Below are positions 60,970-64,000 of a DNA stretch of 64,000 nucleotides, piece after piece (positions within the stretch are counted from its first letter, which is position 1; each line of letters starts with the position of its first letter). The translations under genes and the position numbers were made by a program. Source of the stretch: Anaeramoeba flamelloides (lineage: Eukaryota > Metamonada > Anaeramoebidae); contig JANTQA010000038.1 of NCBI GenBank assembly GCA_027625915.1, forward strand, positions 814,001 to 878,000, given 5' to 3'. The notes under the pieces are model-generated. The model saw only the letters and a program-made list of their open reading frames with translations, searched no databases and had not been told where the DNA came from.

Positions 60970-61548
60970 TGACTACAATACATATTTTTCTAGGTTTGAG
61001 ATATGATCTTACAAAAAAATTCTCCTCATCTAATAATATGATAAAATAATCTTGTTGTTGAACGAAATAATTTCAAAAATTCAAAAGAAAGTTTCCAAAT
61101 ATTGCAGACATAAAATTTAAATATTTCTTGAAAATTAGCCCTTCAATTTTGAACTTTATAGGTGATTAGAAATTGAAGATCCACAAAAAATCTGAAAATT
61201 TTTAAAAATTGTTGATCATTTAGAAAGTTTATTCAAAAATTCAAATTCTCGTATTTTTTCTTTACAAAAATTTTTTCTATTAAAAATTTTTGATCTATCA
61301 TAAAATTTCACTGTTTATAATTGGCTATCACATAACCATCTAATCCTGTCATAAAAAGAAAAGTATGAGATAGAAAATGAATTTTCTGTATATTTTTAGA
61401 TTTCATGGTAGGTTTATAACAGCTGGAGTTTTTCGAGAACTTTAAAATATTGATTGTTTCTTCAAAAAAATTTTTAACGAATAGAAAATAAAAATATTCA
61501 TAAAAAGGTTTATTTTTTTGATTTTATTCCATATTCTAAAATTTGAAG

Positions 61549-64000
61549 ATGAAACAGCAATACTTTTCACAACCCCATCGTTTTCATGATTTTTCGAATT
61601 TTCCAAAATCAAGAAAGCCATTACAGCCTTTAAACAAAAATTATCAATCTCATTCCAGGATTGCAAATAAAAAACAAACCATTCAAAACAAACCACCACA
61701 AATCAATTTCCAGAAGCAATTTATACACAACAATCGTCAAATAAGACAGTTTACAAAACCAAATTTCCTTCAACAAACAAATAAACAAAAGCAAATTTAC
61801 CAACCAAACCATCCTTCGAGAAACAATAATTTTCCAAACCAATCCCCTTTTTTCAATGCTTTTCAAAACAAAACGAGGAATAGTCATTCAACAAACACAC
61901 AAATTAACCAAAGAAATCAAAGAAGCAACAAAATAGATCACATCTACCAAATTAACCAAAGAAACCTAACAAACCTAACAAACCAAAGAAATCCAAGAAA
62001 CAACAAAATTTATCAAACTAACCAAAGAAACCTAATAAACCAAAAAACCGATCAGATCTCCCAAAGAAACCACCAAATTAACCAAAGAAACCTAACAAAC
62101 CAAACAAATCACAAGAACAACCAAATTTATCAAACAGTCCAAAAAAATTACACAAACAACCAAAGTAATCCAAGACAGCAAATAAACCAAAGAAATCAAA
62201 TTACACACAAAAACCAAAAGAATCATCAACAAAATGCTTTACCTATTCAGCACCAGTACAAATCACAACAAAACATAAATAGTAATAGCACTAACTTTCA
62301 AAATGTTCAAAGAAAGCACAATCAGAACAACAAAACGAATCAGCAGACTCTTGATCGATTTTTCAGAACAAGCAAAAACAAACAAACAAACAATTCCCAA
62401 CAACCAAAAATTAATAACCACCAAAGCAATAATAACTACAATTCCAATTTCAGAACTAATTCTAATAAGAATACATTTAATCAGAATAATAATCAATTTT
62501 CTATGAATACAAATTCGAAGAAAATACCAAATAATAGCTTTCATAATTTTAATGCTTCAATCTCGGCCCAACCAGGGGTATTTTCGGATATGTTTCAAGA
62601 CGAAGACGGGGTCGGAAACACAATTCCAAATAACAATACCCGAAATAACCAATCAAACCAATCAAACCAATCAAACCAAAGAAGCTTTTTTTCTCGTCAA
62701 AATAATTTTCCAAACAAGAACCAATTTCGGAACCAAAAATCTGCTACGAGAAAGCAAGCCACCCCGTTAATGACAATCAAGGAATCTGAGGAATTACGAA
62801 AGCAGCATTTGGAGGAAACGATCTTTCCAAAGCCAAGGAGCACATATGACGAAGGCACATTCCCGAAGATTGATGAAGCGGCAAGCGAAACATGGATCTA
62901 CCCGACAAATTATCCGATTAGGAATTACCAGTTTAACATCAGTCAAACTGCGCTGTTCCACAACACGCTGGTTGCGCTGCCCACCGGGCTTGGGAAAACT
63001 TTGATTGCTGCGGTTGTGATGTACAACTATTTCCGGTGGTTCCCCACAGGGAAGATCCTTTTTTTGGCGCCAACGAAGCCGCTAGTGCACCAGCAGATCG
63101 ATGCGGTCTCGAAGATCATCGGTGTTACAAAGAACGACGGGTGCGAAATCACTGGCCAGACGAACCCAGAATTGCGGAAGGATCTGTACAAACACAAGCG
63201 AGTCTTTTTCGCAACCCCGCAAACGATTGTCAATGATTTGAATCGAGGCATCCTTTTAGCGAACGAGGTTGTATGCTTAATTTTAGATGAGGCACACAAG
63301 GCAACGGGCAATTACGATTATTGTAACATTATTAAGAAAGTGCTAAACAGCACCAACAAATTCCGGATTCTGGGCTTGTCTGCGACACCCGGCGCGACCA
63401 ATCAGCAAATCCAGCGAATTATTGGGAATCTGATGATCACAAAATTAGAGGTTCGAACGGACGACTCCGACACGCCGAGCTTGGACATATACCCTTATCT
63501 TAACCAGAAAAAAATTGAAGAAATCGTTGTACCAATTAAAGACAACGGCATTTTCAACCAAGTCATTTCAATCTATGCCCCGTATCTAAATAATTTGATT
63601 GGGGCGCTGTATGACAATGGCGTCTTTTGGACGCAGGATCTTGAGTCGGCATCAAAGGGCTCGCTCGTCAAATCCTTTCAAAAGTTTACAAAGACGAAGA
63701 GCACCTACAACGGGCAAAAAATACCATTTTATAAATTTGTGAATTTAATCGAGACGTTTAGTTCTGCCATTAGTTTATTCTATGGCTTCCAATTGTTGCT
63801 GAATTACGGCCTCAAATCGTTTTTTGATTTTTTAAAAAACCAATATTCAAGCGAAAACCAAAACAGCAATGGTAATCAAAATAATAAAGGAGCCAACAAA
63901 TCGCAATTACGGAATTCAAAAAAAAAATTTCTCAATTCTGAGACTTATCAAAAATTAATGCATTACCTCACACAGGTTTTTGAAAAAAAGGGCATAGAAA
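61549..64000 (+). CDS. FANCM: FANCM / Mph1 / Hef-type DNA helicase-translocase, 5' part
   Basis: Remodels stalled replication forks and branched DNA in interstrand crosslink repair. 817 codons are open to the window edge, so the C-terminal part is missing here. Residues 1 to about 400 are a Gln/Asn-rich disordered extension with repeated NQRNLTN-like words and, at 265-272, a canonical PCNA-binding box QQTLDRFF. The core begins WIYPTNYPIRNYQFNISQTA. It shows motif I LPTGLGKT (477-484), AAVVMYNYFRWFPTGK, motif Ia APTKPLVHQQI (about 506-516), TPQTIVNDL, motif II LDEAHKA with DEAH at 580-583, NYDYC, and motif III LSATPG (about 610-615), then a FANCM-style insert region. The likeness to human FANCM (WIYPTN, TLVALPTGLGKT, FRILGLSATPG) is strong. 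The start is the first ATG after an in-frame TAA. The core is distinctly GC-richer than the leader. Confidence 0.96.
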   Translation, partial: MKQQYFSQPHRFHDFSNFPKSRKPLQPLNKNYQSHSRIANKKQTIQNKPPQINFQKQFIHNNRQIRQFTKPNFLQQTNKQKQIYQPNHPSRNNNFPNQSPFFNAFQNKTRNSHSTNTQINQRNQRSNKIDHIYQINQRNLTNLTNQRNPRNNKIYQTNQRNLINQKTDQISQRNHQINQRNLTNQTNHKNNQIYQTVQKNYTNNQSNPRQQINQRNQITHKNQKNHQQNALPIQHQYKSQQNINSNSTNFQNVQRKHNQNNKTNQQTLDRFFRTSKNKQTNNSQQPKINNHQSNNNYNSNFRTNSNKNTFNQNNNQFSMNTNSKKIPNNSFHNFNASISAQPGVFSDMFQDEDGVGNTIPNNNTRNNQSNQSNQSNQRSFFSRQNNFPNKNQFRNQKSATRKQATPLMTIKESEELRKQHLEETIFPKPRSTYDEGTFPKIDEAASETWIYPTNYPIRNYQFNISQTALFHNTLVALPTGLGKTLIAAVVMYNYFRWFPTGKILFLAPTKPLVHQQIDAVSKIIGVTKNDGCEITGQTNPELRKDLYKHKRVFFATPQTIVNDLNRGILLANEVVCLILDEAHKATGNYDYCNIIKKVLNSTNKFRILGLSATPGATNQQIQRIIGNLMITKLEVRTDDSDTPSLDIYPYLNQKKIEEIVVPIKDNGIFNQVISIYAPYLNNLIGALYDNGVFWTQDLESASKGSLVKSFQKFTKTKSTYNGQKIPFYKFVNLIETFSSAISLFYGFQLLLNYGLKSFFDFLKNQYSSENQNSNGNQNNKGANKSQLRNSKKKFLNSETYQKLMHYLTQVFEKKGIE

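Larger units (their letters stand above)
57838..61548. other. Intergenic DNA between the BEACH and FANCM genes
   Basis: No gene is supported. It holds a decayed LINE end (58740-59150) and a third CGACTATAATCCGTG-type MITE (60421-60969). The frame at 58096-58278 has no domain. The 570 bases before 61549 should contain the FANCM promoter; an in-frame TAA lies 12 bases before the ATG. Confidence 0.6.

Noticed and set aside
1-64000. CRISPR arrays, operons, bacterial promoters and Shine-Dalgarno sites
   Set aside because: The genes have eukaryotic introns and domain types; no regularly spaced direct repeats with unique spacers are present.

Overview
The window is nuclear DNA of a very AT-rich protist. 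Intergenic DNA is roughly 80% A+T, introns are short with GT..AG borders, and coding is nuclear-type with the standard code. Asn-rich and Glu/Lys-rich low-complexity tracts sit inside proteins. An 11-kb intronless BEACH gene, a B-box/coiled-coil/SPRY gene family, a Ras-like GTPase and a FANCM-type helicase point to a free-living amoeboid eukaryote. The overall style recalls Anaeramoeba-like metamonads or other amoebae, but the species assignment is an inference. I see no rRNA, convincing tRNA or CRISPR array.

Layout: a Ras-family GTPase on the minus strand (about 1.6-2.5 kb, at least four exons); a 6.7-kb repeat-rich gap with three TIR elements lying end to end (6.4-8.15 kb); an RBMX2/Ist3-like RES splicing factor (minus, 9.3-10.2 kb); a 4-kb gap with nested inverted-repeat elements; an unrecognised coiled-coil, charged gene (plus, 14.4-15.6 kb); a repeat-rich gap; and an intact B-box/coiled-coil/SPRY gene (TRIM A, plus, 19.2-22.9 kb). 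TRIM B, a decayed inverted paralogue, lies at 29.7-36.0 kb (minus). Between them are a 1.3-kb TIR element and a MITE that carries a nested palindromic element, which itself carries a LINE tail with target-site duplications. A bacterial-type glycerate kinase (minus, 37.9-39.1 kb) follows, then 7.5 kb of duplicated non-coding segments and small TIR elements, the giant BEACH/WD40 gene (plus, 46.7-57.8 kb), a gap with a decayed LINE 3' end, and the 5' part of a FANCM/Mph1/Hef helicase (plus, from 61.5 kb and running off the window).

The host genes do not form a pathway. They are separate housekeeping or regulatory functions: GTPase signalling, splicing, a ubiquitin-ligase-like scaffold, glycerate metabolism, membrane traffic or autophagy, and replication-fork repair. 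What ties the window together is a community of non-autonomous DNA transposons. At least six TIR families are seen, several in multiple copies, nested, with target-site duplications or an inferable empty site. There are also LINE 3' fragments and kilobase-scale diverged segmental duplications. The most conserved genes (glycerate kinase, FANCM helicase core) are visibly richer in G+C than everything around them.
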